Under the pieces are notes generated by a model, which saw nothing but the letters and a program-made list of their open reading frames with translations, was not told where the DNA came from and did not search any database. The translations under genes and the position numbers were made by a program. Shown here one piece after another: positions 26,137 to 34,796 of a stretch of DNA of 64,000 nucleotides. The stretch lies in assembly GCA_037444575.1 (NCBI GenBank), contig JBBIME010000004.1, positions 186,001-250,000 on the forward strand. Direction: 5' to 3'. How positions within the stretch are numbered: position 1 is the first letter of the stretch; the number at the start of each line of letters is the position of its first letter. The stretch is from Bacteriovorax sp037444575 (GTDB taxonomy: Bacteria; Bdellovibrionota; Bacteriovoracia; Bacteriovoracales; Bacteriovoracaceae).

Positions 26137-26562
26137 TTAATCAAAAAAATCATCGCCTAGAAGCTTATCAGTTTTCTTATCATCTAAATACATTAGGTGA
26201 TTCATTAGCATTGAAAGTTTCCTCTCAAATTGGCTGTCTCTATTAATATCACCAATCACAAAACCTTTTCCTTCATTACGGAATGGATAAACCACTACAT
26301 AATCATTTTCTTCTAAAGTGTTTTGTAAAAATGAATTTTTATTTTCACCCAACAATTTCAAAGCAAATCCTGGCGCCAATGAAACCAAAATCGAACTTGT
26401 TTTTTCCAACTTAAACTGCTTTTTTTTCAGCTCAAACACCCATTCACGATCAATCATAGAGCTCACTCTTGAAGAAGAGCTTTCACTAATAAGTCTTATC
26501 TTATCCAAATCCTTCAATATTTGATCTATAATTTTTTCTGCTTTATCCTTCGATACACTCAT
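26137..26562 (-). CDS. Island protein of unknown function
   Basis: 141 residues, soluble. The N-terminal half is helical with many Lys and Ser (KAEKIIDQILKDLDKIRLI), and the rest contains a short beta stretch (DYVVVYPFRNEGKGFVIG). No motif recognised. It is 5 nt after the membrane-protein gene, so both are in one unit downstream of the helicase, perhaps as accessory parts of the same defence cassette. Confidence 0.65.
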   Translation of the reverse strand: MSVSKDKAEKIIDQILKDLDKIRLISESSSSRVSSMIDREWVFELKKKQFKLEKTSSILVSLAPGFALKLLGENKNSFLQNTLEENDYVVVYPFRNEGKGFVIGDINRDSQFERKLSMLMNHLMYLDDKKTDKLLGDDFFD

Positions 26563-26567
26563 TTTCT

Positions 26568-27149
26568 TTAATTCCTAATAATTTGATCACGGACAAAAGA
26601 ACGCATAAGTCGTAACAAAAACGCAAACGATTTACATTCTGATATTTTAACTTGTGAAGCGGTTTCTTTTAAAATGAAGTATTCACCGATTATAGAACGC
26701 TGTAGCTCTTCAAGTGAAATATTCCCCAAGTTACCCAACACATTCCCATCATGATTTTCTTTTATTTCAGAAATTTTTGGAAGATCTGATGAGTTGATTA
26801 TAATTACCTTGGTAATAAAATCTTCCACGACATCACTTCCAATCAATTCATCTTTTTGTAAGATTGAATCAATTAACTGAGTTAGATCAACGAATGAATG
26901 TTTTCTATTAAAAATTTCAAGAGACTGTTTGGCATCATAGATCCAAAAAAGACCAATAACAGTAAAAACAAATCCCAAATATTCTAATCGCAACAAAAAG
27001 TAGTCTAAATAAGCAATAATATTTGCATCGTTATTTTTTGCGTACACTACAAACACAACTACAATCAAATAAATCAAAGAAACTAGATACAGAAAAGTCT
27101 TTGATTGAAAAAAGGATTTAATAAGAGGGAATAAGTATTTTTTAATCAT
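26568..27149 (-). CDS. Two-TM membrane protein of island 1
   Basis: 193 residues. Two hydrophobic segments (about 17-37, FLYLVSLIYLIVVVFVVYA, and 52-71, LEYLGFVFTVIGLFWIYDA) followed by a cytoplasmic helical domain of about 120 residues. No catalytic motif. It lies 147 nt after the helicase gene on the same strand. A membrane effector for the helicase is possible but unproven. Confidence 0.68.
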   Translation of the reverse strand: MIKKYLFPLIKSFFQSKTFLYLVSLIYLIVVVFVVYAKNNDANIIAYLDYFLLRLEYLGFVFTVIGLFWIYDAKQSLEIFNRKHSFVDLTQLIDSILQKDELIGSDVVEDFITKVIIINSSDLPKISEIKENHDGNVLGNLGNISLEELQRSIIGEYFILKETASQVKISECKSFAFLLRLMRSFVRDQIIRN

Positions 27150-27296
27150 AAAATGGCACTATTCATTTATTCCTAAAGCATAGCAAACTATTTACTAAAA
27201 AAACAGTTTCAAGCTTTGCGCACCACTTTTGTTAGCAAATAAGTGCTAAAAAGTGGACTAGTTAAGAAAAGCGTTTGTATAACCAGACGCTGATTT

Positions 27297-30200
27297 TTAT
27301 TTTGATTTTTTAAGTTCATCAAGCTTAGTGATTATTTTTTGTAGTTCAGCTTCCTTGTTGTCCCACCAATTAGTACTCCAAATTCGATGTATCACCCACC
27401 CTCTACCTTCAAGAAACTTTTGTCTAAACACATCCCTTTCTCTAATTGAGACTCCTGAGTGAAACATTGCCCCATCACATTCAATGCCCAGGATATATTT
27501 ATCTTTGTTGGCAGGATGAACAATTGCTTGATCTATGCGAAAACCACTTTGACCAACTTGAGTATGAACTTCGTAACCTAATCTAACCAATTCCAAATAA
27601 ACTTTTTCTTCAAAAGGACTATCAAAATGAAGTCTCCCTGAGTTTCCTTGGCTTCTCAAATTTGGATTAATCTCTTGTAAAATTCTATCCACTTTCTCAA
27701 AATCTTCCTCTGCCACTGCTTTTGAAAAACATAGATATTGCTTTAATATCTTCGGCCCAGGATTTTTTGAAAGAGCTGTATCTAAATCTTTTTCTGGATT
27801 AATGGAACATACTATCTCAATTTTTTTGATCGCTCTTGTTACAGCAACATTGAGTCTATTTTCACCTCCAGCAACTCCAATTGGTCCAAACCGTTGATAA
27901 ACTCTCCCATTCGGATCAGTTTTGGCATAACCGATAGAGAAAATAATGACGTCTCTCTCATCGCCTTGAACATTTTCAATATTTTTTACAAAAAATTTCC
28001 TATCAAGCTGTTTCCCTTTTTCGTCAGTCCGATCTTTATCTTTATCCAACAGAGCTGCAAATTCAGGATCACTAATTTCAAGCTCATCAATCTTATCCTG
28101 AATCAATACTTTTTGCTGAAGGTTAAATGTTATAATGCCAATCGTTGGAGGATCATCTTGTTCTAAGTGAAATCTTAATCTTTTTATTACTTCATCGGCT
28201 TCAATTTCATTACATCTATTTACCCAAAAACCGTTAGCAGATATCCATTCTATTGCAGGCTTGTTTCCTTTTTTAAATGGAACTACGTTCGGAGCAACTT
28301 TCATTCTACCTTCATAGAATTTTTGATTTGAGAAAGAAATTAATTCTTGATGCTTACTCCTATAATGCCATTCGAGCATGTGCGATTGAAAATGAAGATT
28401 CTTTTTTGCCAATGTTAAAAGACTAGGTTCAATCGTAGCAAAAGAGTCGTCATCTTCATCATTATCATCTTGCACTAATGATTCAAAGAGATGGGAGGGG
28501 GGTAATTGTTTTTCATCGCCTGCGATTATTATTTGCTTACCTCTAAATATTGCTGGTATTCCATGCTCTACTGTACATTGTGAGGCTTCATCAAAGATTA
28601 CAACATCAAACATTCCCTTCTTAAGTGGGAACATGTCCGAGACAGCTTCTGGAGAAGCTAACCAAACAGGTATAAGAGTTCTGAAGTCACTATTCTCAAC
28701 AAATTTTTCATTTAACTTTCTCAGTGAAGGAACATTTCTTTGTTTACCAACATCGTTTGCGATGTCTCGCAACAGCTTTGCATTACTCAAGTCATCTCGG
28801 TATTGGTTTTTTAATCTATGAACACTATAATCAATTTTTGATTCGAGTAATTCATTTAATCTCTTTCTTAAACTTTCAACTCTTCCAGATCTAATCTGGG
28901 CAATGATGGGATACTTTCCTTCAAGGTCACCGATCCATAATGAATAGACTGAAATTTTAAAATATTCTCCCCAATCAACACTTACTGGTACCTGGCCATC
29001 GCCAACTAATTTATCTATCTCAATTATAATTTTTTTAATTTTATCTGGTAACTTTTGGTAATCGTAATCAAAGCCTTTTAAGCGATGGAATTCATTCGAT
29101 ACAAAACCTCTAAACACCTCGATCTCATAATCATTAAATGAGCCCTTTCTAATCTGATTCAATATGCTCTCTACGTGATTATCATGAAGGATATGTCGAA
29201 ATGAGTTTGAAACTTTTAAGGCTAAATTACTTAAATAGCTGTTCGCAAATTCTTTATGTTCATTAATAATCTTTCTTAATCGCCACCACTTCGGTGAGAA
29301 AAACTTAAAGGGGCTTGTAAAGCGACGAAACTCATTAATTGAACAAGCAAAATCTTCAACCCGATTCGTCTTAATTGTCATTGAATAATTTTTTGACTGA
29401 ATAAAACTGGCTTCTTTGTAGGTCTCTCCTTCTAAAATTTCTACAACCAACGAAGAAAAATGTTCAACCTCGCTTTGATGAATTTGCATAAATGATTTAC
29501 GAACTTCATCATATCTTGTTCGAGATAAAACTGAACCATGGCCTTGCAAAGTAGAAATCTGCATAGCGGCTGATTCTACTTCTTCAACATTGCTCAACTT
29601 CCAACTGTTATCTAATGATAATTTGCTGTCTTGTTTCTCACCAATCAGTCTGTAAAGTTCACCTAGGCTTATTCCATAAAAATTATCATTATAAGCTTTG
29701 GTTATTTCTTTAAGTTGGCTTGTAATATTCTCTATTTCAGGCGATGGATCTACTAAATTCTTCTTTTGTTTTCCCGCTGAATCTTTCAACTCTGCGATCT
29801 CTTGAGATAGTTTTTTGTATAAAATCTTTCTATCTTCTTTTGTATCGTGAACAAGTCCCAGTAAATTATCGATGCCTTTAGTACCAACTCGATCAAAAAC
29901 AACATCAAGGGCTGCTTTCTTTTGTGAGACAAGTAGAACTGTTTTGTTTTTTGCTAGGCAATCGCCAATAATATTTACGATTGTTTGAGATTTCCCTGTT
30001 CCTGGAGGTCCCCAGATCACAATTCCTTTATTATTTTTATCTAACTCTAAAAGAATTTTATCCTGACTCGAGTCCGATGGAAGTAAAAAGAAGTTATTCT
30101 TCTCGGGACGATGGTCAATCGTTTCTATATTTGAACTTTCTGGGCTACCGATATCTCTAACGATTTTTGTTTCTACCTCAACAGAATGATCGTACTCTTC

Positions 30201-31289
30201 TAAGAAACTTACAATGCCATCCAACTCTTCCTGTGACATTGTTAAAAACGAATCATAATCGCGCTGAATACTGCTATTGGATTGAGGGAAGTGGCCTAAT
30301 ACCGCATACTGTTTAATTTCAAGTCTTCCATCCTGAAATATAGTACCAGCTTCATCATTTTTAAACTCGAGAACCTTATCAAAACCCTTATCAAGAGCAT
30401 CTTCTGCCATGTGGGTAATGATGCCATATTCGTTAAGCAGTTCATGAGTTTTCTGGATCAGTGTAACATCACCGTATAATTCATCTGGAATTTCTTCATC
30501 GAAAAGGCTTTGATTTACTTTCAAGTTGCAAAGTTTAGATAAAGCGAGGAAAAGTGTTTTATTAAAAATAGGAGGATTATCTTTTGAGACAGTTAAGGAC
30601 CATTGAATTTGTCCCTTTTTGGGAGTTTTCTTTTCTAGTTTTACCGGAACTAAAAAAATAGGTGCCTGAATGACCGTCTCAGATCCTGCTGGTATCCCTG
30701 ATAAAAAGGGAAATCCAACATATAAATCATAGAGGCCTTTCTCTCTTTGAATTTCGTTAATTGATCTTTCTAAATGAGTGAGTCTTGTAAATAACTTCTT
30801 TAACAGCTCTGCGTCTTTTTCATTTTTAGCTTTTGGAAGAATCCCAATTTCACCATCTTTAGTAAGGCAAAACTCTATCAAGTCATTTGCCAATTTTTCA
30901 TTTAAAGGATTGAGCTGGCTCAAATCAAAGGTCCACTTTGCATCTAAACGACTCAGTTTTACGGAGCGATTCCTTGAGCTCAAATTTAACAGTCGATCCT
31001 TTAACAGAATTAGTTCTTTTTTTTGCTTTTCAGTTAACTCAGTTCGCGATTCAGGAATTGGAGGTGGAGAATCTATTTTCTTTTCAGGTTTTGAGTCTGA
31101 AGATGTCTCAATCTCTACCTGCTGCTTTCTTAATGATTTTTGTTCTACTGTTAAATCCAATGTTCCATTACATCGAGGATATTTAGTGCAGCCCCAAAAC
31201 TCGTTGCCCGCATTGCTCCCCTTCTTCGCTAGGCGAAGTATCATTTTAGCCGAACATTTCGGACAGATTGGAATTGGATAAATACTCAT
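27297..31289 (-). CDS. DUF4011-SF1 helicase-nuclease fusion, probable anti-phage defence protein
   Basis: 1330 residues. In order: a topoisomerase-type C4 zinc finger (residues 9-45, CPKC...CTKYPRC); a DUF4011 segment near 90-120 (LLNLSSRNRS); the DNA2/NAM7-like SF1 helicase with Walker A GPPGTGKSQT near 430, Walker B IFDEASQ near 900 and the late motifs NVQGDERDVIIFSIGYA and LNVAVTRA; and a C-terminal PD-(D/E)xK/Vsr-like domain (about 1215-1320) with FEEKV, GIECDG and HRIWSTNWW. This order is known from single-gene anti-phage systems (Hhe-like and DUF4011-helicase-Vsr proteins). Expected role: sensing and cutting foreign DNA. Located in a tRNA-bounded island, as usual for defence genes. Confidence 0.9.
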   Translation of the reverse strand: MSIYPIPICPKCSAKMILRLAKKGSNAGNEFWGCTKYPRCNGTLDLTVEQKSLRKQQVEIETSSDSKPEKKIDSPPPIPESRTELTEKQKKELILLKDRLLNLSSRNRSVKLSRLDAKWTFDLSQLNPLNEKLANDLIEFCLTKDGEIGILPKAKNEKDAELLKKLFTRLTHLERSINEIQREKGLYDLYVGFPFLSGIPAGSETVIQAPIFLVPVKLEKKTPKKGQIQWSLTVSKDNPPIFNKTLFLALSKLCNLKVNQSLFDEEIPDELYGDVTLIQKTHELLNEYGIITHMAEDALDKGFDKVLEFKNDEAGTIFQDGRLEIKQYAVLGHFPQSNSSIQRDYDSFLTMSQEELDGIVSFLEEYDHSVEVETKIVRDIGSPESSNIETIDHRPEKNNFFLLPSDSSQDKILLELDKNNKGIVIWGPPGTGKSQTIVNIIGDCLAKNKTVLLVSQKKAALDVVFDRVGTKGIDNLLGLVHDTKEDRKILYKKLSQEIAELKDSAGKQKKNLVDPSPEIENITSQLKEITKAYNDNFYGISLGELYRLIGEKQDSKLSLDNSWKLSNVEEVESAAMQISTLQGHGSVLSRTRYDEVRKSFMQIHQSEVEHFSSLVVEILEGETYKEASFIQSKNYSMTIKTNRVEDFACSINEFRRFTSPFKFFSPKWWRLRKIINEHKEFANSYLSNLALKVSNSFRHILHDNHVESILNQIRKGSFNDYEIEVFRGFVSNEFHRLKGFDYDYQKLPDKIKKIIIEIDKLVGDGQVPVSVDWGEYFKISVYSLWIGDLEGKYPIIAQIRSGRVESLRKRLNELLESKIDYSVHRLKNQYRDDLSNAKLLRDIANDVGKQRNVPSLRKLNEKFVENSDFRTLIPVWLASPEAVSDMFPLKKGMFDVVIFDEASQCTVEHGIPAIFRGKQIIIAGDEKQLPPSHLFESLVQDDNDEDDDSFATIEPSLLTLAKKNLHFQSHMLEWHYRSKHQELISFSNQKFYEGRMKVAPNVVPFKKGNKPAIEWISANGFWVNRCNEIEADEVIKRLRFHLEQDDPPTIGIITFNLQQKVLIQDKIDELEISDPEFAALLDKDKDRTDEKGKQLDRKFFVKNIENVQGDERDVIIFSIGYAKTDPNGRVYQRFGPIGVAGGENRLNVAVTRAIKKIEIVCSINPEKDLDTALSKNPGPKILKQYLCFSKAVAEEDFEKVDRILQEINPNLRSQGNSGRLHFDSPFEEKVYLELVRLGYEVHTQVGQSGFRIDQAIVHPANKDKYILGIECDGAMFHSGVSIRERDVFRQKFLEGRGWVIHRIWSTNWWDNKEAELQKIITKLDELKKSK

Positions 31290-31297
31290 TAAGAGGC

Positions 31298-31414
31298 TTA
31301 TCGGCCCAACATCCTGAATTTCTTAGTGTGTTTTTGTTGTTTTTTCATACAGAAGTCACAAGATTTCTTAACATTCGGAGCAGTCTTAGCTTTTTTAGCT
31401 AAAGATCCTTTCAT
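31298..31414 (-). CDS. Small basic CxxC peptide before the helicase gene (possible)
   Basis: A 38-residue frame that starts MKGSLAKKAK and holds CDFC, with 12 lysines. It ends 8 nt before the helicase start. The ribosome site is weak. It may be a small zinc-binding partner, or the remnant of a longer gene cut by insertion at attachment copy 2. Confidence 0.3.
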   Translation of the reverse strand: MKGSLAKKAKTAPNVKKSCDFCMKKQQKHTKKFRMLGR

Positions 31415-31450
31415 TTTGCATAGTTTCCGCTCTAAATTCGTCAACGAACG

Positions 31451-31545
31451 CACCCATTCTTATTATTGGTTGAAGAAAAAAATTCAAATTGGGAACTCGT
31501 GAGAGCAATTCATAATTTAGCCCAGACAACCCACAGGGCTTTTTT
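31451..31545 (+). repeat. Attachment-site repeat, copy 2 (between the islands)
   Basis: CACCCATTCTT (31451-31461, one C fewer than the tRNA end) followed after 19 nt by a 65-nt block (31481-31545) related to copies 1 and 3 and ending CCCACAGGGCTTTTTT. It is the most diverged copy. Its terminator stem has two mismatches, as expected for a duplicated end without selection. Confidence 0.75.
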
Positions 31546-31568
31546 ATTTTAAAGGCGAAATGGGTGTT

Positions 31569-31937
31569 CTACAGTACAAGATAGAGAAAATCTTCTACTG
31601 AGAATGTCTCTTTTGAGAGCAAATTGAAGCGACGATTTTCCCTTTTAAAGAAATCACGTTCAGCAGTTCTTATTGTTTCAATGATTAATTTTAGATCTGA
31701 AGAGTGAACACGAAACAACTTCCATAAATTTTCACTTGAAGGATCAATTTGAGTTAATCCATACAGTTGTTTTCTTTTTATTCTCATATGAGGTTCCATT
31801 AATTTTATAACAGTCAAAATGTAATAAAATTTCACTTGGGCCCTTTCATACTCCGCAAGTCGGGCCTTGCATTGGCGAGGAATAGTATTATCCAATTCTT
31901 TATCATCTAACACCCAAACTCTTTGTTTCAACCACAT
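31569..31937 (-). CDS. Unknown protein next to a serine recombinase
   Basis: 122 residues, strongly basic and helical (RIKRKQLYGL, ERDFFKRENRRFNLL), with no motif recognised. It begins 7 nt after the recombinase stop, so it is cotranscribed. Size, charge and position would suit a recombination directionality or accessory factor, but this is only inference. Confidence 0.65.
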   Translation of the reverse strand: MWLKQRVWVLDDKELDNTIPRQCKARLAEYERAQVKFYYILTVIKLMEPHMRIKRKQLYGLTQIDPSSENLWKLFRVHSSDLKLIIETIRTAERDFFKRENRRFNLLSKETFSVEDFLYLVL

Positions 31938-31944
31938 TTATTAC

Positions 31945-32694
31945 TCACAAAATCTTATAAGAAGGTGCTTTATAAAATTGTCCACCATATTTTAGGAAGC
32001 CTTTATATAATCGCGAAGAAACGACCTTACTTATAGTGCTTGGTTCAATTTTCCCTCCAAGTTTTCCTTTCACGCCTTCCTCTCTTAATTTTTTTGCAAT
32101 TGCATAATTCGTTAGTCCCATTTTTTTCATTCTGAAGATTTTTTTCACCAACCTGGCTTCTGTTTCATCAATTTTCAGTTCTTTGTTTTCTATCCTATAC
32201 CCCAATCCAACACCACCACCACTAAACTTCCCTGTTAGCAATTTACTTTTTCTTCCCGCATTTAATCGCGAAATAATTTGCATTCTTTCAAAAGTAGCAA
32301 GCGCATCTAGCAAATTAGAAATTAAATATTCTGATGGATCATTACTCTCAAGTGAATATTGAGGTTGATTGCAAGACACAACTTTGATGTCATTTTTCAG
32401 TAGCAGTTTTTTTATTATAACTTTAGCGAAATCATCTCTCCAAAGCCTGCTTAAATCATAAATAACTATAATCTTTATCTCTAGTTTATTACATTCTTCC
32501 ACCAATTGATAAAAGCCTTCTCTTTCTTCAATTCCTTTTTCTGTTCCGCTTATTGCTGAGTCTTGGTAGACACCTTCAAGTTTTAAATCTTTCATTTTAC
32601 AAAGATCAATAATCGCTTTTAATTGAAGATCCTTTCCAAAACCTTTTTCTTGCCCTTTGCTTGATACTCGAACATAACCCATCACTTTTTGCAT
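31945..32694 (-). CDS. Serine recombinase (resolvase/invertase plus truncated recombinase domain)
   Basis: 249 residues from the ATG at 32694 (GGAG 11 nt upstream); the longer frame start is not needed. The catalytic domain begins MGYVRVSSKGQ with nucleophile Ser11, followed by YQDSAISGTEKG and IIVIYDLSRLWRD. A long helix (ISRLNAGRKSKLLTGKFSGG) leads into part of a PF07508 recombinase domain (GLTNYAIAKKLREEGVKG), and no zinc ribbon follows. Intermediate in size between resolvases and large integrases. Confidence 0.9.
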   Translation of the reverse strand: MQKVMGYVRVSSKGQEKGFGKDLQLKAIIDLCKMKDLKLEGVYQDSAISGTEKGIEEREGFYQLVEECNKLEIKIIVIYDLSRLWRDDFAKVIIKKLLLKNDIKVVSCNQPQYSLESNDPSEYLISNLLDALATFERMQIISRLNAGRKSKLLTGKFSGGGVGLGYRIENKELKIDETEARLVKKIFRMKKMGLTNYAIAKKLREEGVKGKLGGKIEPSTISKVVSSRLYKGFLKYGGQFYKAPSYKIL

Positions 32695-32776
32695 TGTGAA
32701 CCACGCTCCTCGGCTCGTTTCATACGAAAATATCAAAAGCGCACTAATCTAAGCCTTCTTTCAAATTTAAAATAGT

Positions 32777-32989
32777 TTATTTTGAAGATTGTTTGTCGAG
32801 AGCTCTAAGCTTGCGTGCAATGTAAATACATGGCTTGCACAGCCCAGCTTGTTTAACTTGTTTATAATCAGCTTTTTTGACGTATCTTACGCTTCCACAT
32901 TGATGACAGATGATACTCTCAGTATATTTACGTGCGTCCAACACCTCTTCATTACCTTGATAATTTAAATGCACAACAGTTGCCTTCAT
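32777..32989 (-). CDS. Small zinc-ribbon-like protein
   Basis: 70 residues with paired CxxC knuckles (ICHQCGS at 27-33 and LCKPCIY at 50-56) and a basic C-terminal tail, so a zinc ribbon is likely. Such proteins often bind nucleic acid or a protein partner. It lies within the minus-strand island operon, upstream of the recombinase. Confidence 0.7.
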   Translation of the reverse strand: MKATVVHLNYQGNEEVLDARKYTESIICHQCGSVRYVKKADYKQVKQAGLCKPCIYIARKLRALDKQSSK

Positions 32990-33063
32990 TCCATTACTCC
33001 TTTTTTGGAATTAAAACATTTTGAATAATATTTTTAATATTTATTTGAAGTGCCTTCCGTTTT

Positions 33064-33255
33064 TTAATTGATCTCAGTGTTCTTTTGATGATTAAGATTA
33101 TTATGATATGGCCAATTGAATTCACCATGACCGTGCTTTCTCACCATAGCTGCTGATCTAAGGCTTATGGTTAATGTAGTCAGAGGCTTTGATCTAACTA
33201 AAATTATGTATACATATTTGTGAAAAAAGAAGAAGCCTGCTTTATGGCATTTCAC
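33064..33255 (-). CDS. Small island protein, GTG start
   Basis: 63 residues. The GTG at 33255 has a very good ribosome site (AAGGAGAGAGC), the main reason for calling it. The N-terminus is hydrophobic and aromatic (GFFFFHKYVYIILV), and the C-terminus is basic and His-rich (VRKHGHGEFNWPYHNN). Not recognised. It could be a small membrane peptide. Confidence 0.45.
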   Translation of the reverse strand: MKCHKAGFFFFHKYVYIILVRSKPLTTLTISLRSAAMVRKHGHGEFNWPYHNNLNHQKNTEIN

Positions 33256-33290
33256 GCTCTCTCCTTAAAATAGATTTGAAAAATTCAAAA

Positions 33291-33731
33291 TTAGTTACCT
33301 TCACTTCTGTTTATGTTGAAATAAAGAATTTCTGATTTCTTCTCACCCTCAATCTCTATTTCATAGATATAATTGTAAGAGAGGGGGTTGAGTTGATTTC
33401 TCCTTTCTTTATAATCTTGGGCATCATCCAGAGCCCAAATAATGTTGTTCGCAAACTCTGGCGTAAGCAACGACCTACATTTTGAATCCTGATCTATCAT
33501 TACTTTGAACTCATACTTGTTTGTTTGCAACTCAACTGAGAAATCAAACGAGAGCAAATTGTTCAAATCAACTTCCTTAATTAAATACAACGTTTCTTGT
33601 ACGGGAAGCAAGTAGACTTTGCACTTCAACTTTCCGAACATTGTTAGATGTCTAAAAATCGCAGCATTCACATATGTAGAGATGTCAACATTGAGGATCT
33701 GATTTGTAAAAGGGATCGCCATTTTTCTCAC
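33291..33731 (-). CDS. Island protein of unknown function
   Basis: 146 residues, soluble, mixed beta/alpha. It begins MRKMAIPFTNQILNVD and has a regular strand pattern around VYLLPVQETLYLIKEVD and EYEFKVMID-like segments that recalls PilZ-type barrels, but the PilZ RxxxR motif is absent. It is in the minus-strand operon between two unknowns. Confidence 0.65.
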   Translation of the reverse strand: MRKMAIPFTNQILNVDISTYVNAAIFRHLTMFGKLKCKVYLLPVQETLYLIKEVDLNNLLSFDFSVELQTNKYEFKVMIDQDSKCRSLLTPEFANNIIWALDDAQDYKERRNQLNPLSYNYIYEIEIEGEKKSEILYFNINRSEGN

Positions 33732-33783
33732 CTTGTAAATTTAAATGTTCATCAACTTACTTCCCATTCCCGAACAATGACCT

Positions 33784-34116
33784 CTAACAAGGAAAAATAT
33801 CGCCTTTTTTGACTAAGATTTTTAAATTGTTCTTTGTAATCCAATCGACGTATTTAAGCTCAAGAGTATCCTTGGTTGCTTTTTTGATATATACTTCAAG
33901 ATCTTCTTCAAACTTATAGAGAGATTCTATAAGCCCAAGCTGTTTTTCCCCTTCTGACTTTAGAATCATTTTTACTTCTTCTTTTGTGAAATAATAACTG
34001 AAGGTCACGCCTCGAATAGTTATTTGGCGAGTAGAATATTTCCTATTCCCTTTAACACCATTTAATTCCCTGGAAAACGCAAGTAGGAGTTGATTTGCAG
34101 TATTTTCTTGTCCCAT
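33784..34116 (-). CDS. Island protein of unknown function
   Basis: 110 residues from the ATG at 34116; an in-frame GTG at 34131 would add five. Basic, with a beta stretch (TRQITIRGVTFSYYFTKEEV) and a helical C-terminal half. No motif. It follows the CsgG-like lipoprotein by a short gap in the same operon. Confidence 0.6.
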   Translation of the reverse strand: MGQENTANQLLLAFSRELNGVKGNRKYSTRQITIRGVTFSYYFTKEEVKMILKSEGEKQLGLIESLYKFEEDLEVYIKKATKDTLELKYVDWITKNNLKILVKKGDIFPC

Positions 34117-34154
34117 ATTCCACTTTAACACTTCAAGGCATATCTTAATAAGGA

Positions 34155-34760
34155 TTAAGTTTTCAGTTCTTTTTCTCTTAATGCACGTTCTTTACTTTCC
34201 TCTTTATATCTTTCCAGACGCTCAGAAACTTGTTCAGGAGAGAAATACTTTGGATAGGCTTGAATTAATTTTTCAACTGCTTCATTCCAATCTGGTGCTG
34301 TATTTAACTCGGAATTATTTTCAGCTTCTACTCCAAGCACGACCTCACCTGTATTAGCATCAATGAGATTTAAAAATTGCTGGCAATAATTTCTCAATTC
34401 ATTCACTCGCCATGAATTGGGACGATTCACACATTGTGCATGAGCAACAACAACGGCCCCTACTCCGTAAAGACGGCCCCAGTGCGAAAACTTTTCTCTA
34501 TCATCATATCTATCTGATTCATTACGATGTATTCTTTCCTGTTCCTGCTTTATAGCCTCTAGTCCATAAGATCTATCTATTACCGTGAAAGAATTGCTTT
34601 GAACTAAAGCTGTTTGAATTCTAGCATAGTGATCTGGTGAGATTGTATTTGGATAAAGCATTACCCTCATATTCTTATCTGTATAACGTGTTCTTTTCTC
34701 ATTCGAAGAACATCCTACGATTGCTACTAAAAAGATTAGAAAACTACACAAAAGTTTCAT
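34155..34760 (-). CDS. CsgG-like lipoprotein of island 2
   Basis: 201 residues. Lipoprotein signal with AIVGC. The core MLYPN...FTVIDRSYGLEAIKQEQERI...WGRLYGVGAVVVAHAQC follows the CsgG/FlgO pattern (a strand, 'vvDRs', a helix, then a 'gadylvvG' strand). It would sit in the outer-membrane inner leaflet. CsgG proteins form export pores, but shorter relatives have unclear roles. It follows a coiled-coil membrane protein gene in the operon. Confidence 0.7.
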   Translation of the reverse strand: MKLLCSFLIFLVAIVGCSSNEKRTRYTDKNMRVMLYPNTISPDHYARIQTALVQSNSFTVIDRSYGLEAIKQEQERIHRNESDRYDDREKFSHWGRLYGVGAVVVAHAQCVNRPNSWRVNELRNYCQQFLNLIDANTGEVVLGVEAENNSELNTAPDWNEAVEKLIQAYPKYFSPEQVSERLERYKEESKERALREKELKT

Positions 34761-34796
34761 TCTTATTCTCCGTAAAACAATTTCTAGAGAGTTTTG

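Larger units (their letters stand above)
25928..31461. mobile_element. Island 1 at tRNA-His: helicase-nuclease cargo
   Basis: About 5.5 kb between attachment copies 1 and 2. It carries three clear minus-strand genes: an unknown 141-residue protein, a two-TM protein and a 1330-residue DUF4011-helicase-nuclease. A 38-residue frame also lies at the right end. No integrase is present, so it depends on the neighbour's recombinases or is fixed. Confidence 0.7.

Noticed and set aside
30778..31281. Plus-strand frame of 167 codons opposite the helicase N-terminus
   Set aside because: It covers the zinc finger and DUF4011 coding region on the other strand; no independent evidence.
31500..31550. A second tRNA fragment or independent small RNA gene at attachment copy 2
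   Set aside because: Only 11 nt of the tRNA end are present and the rest matches the downstream terminator block; it is explained as an attachment duplicate.
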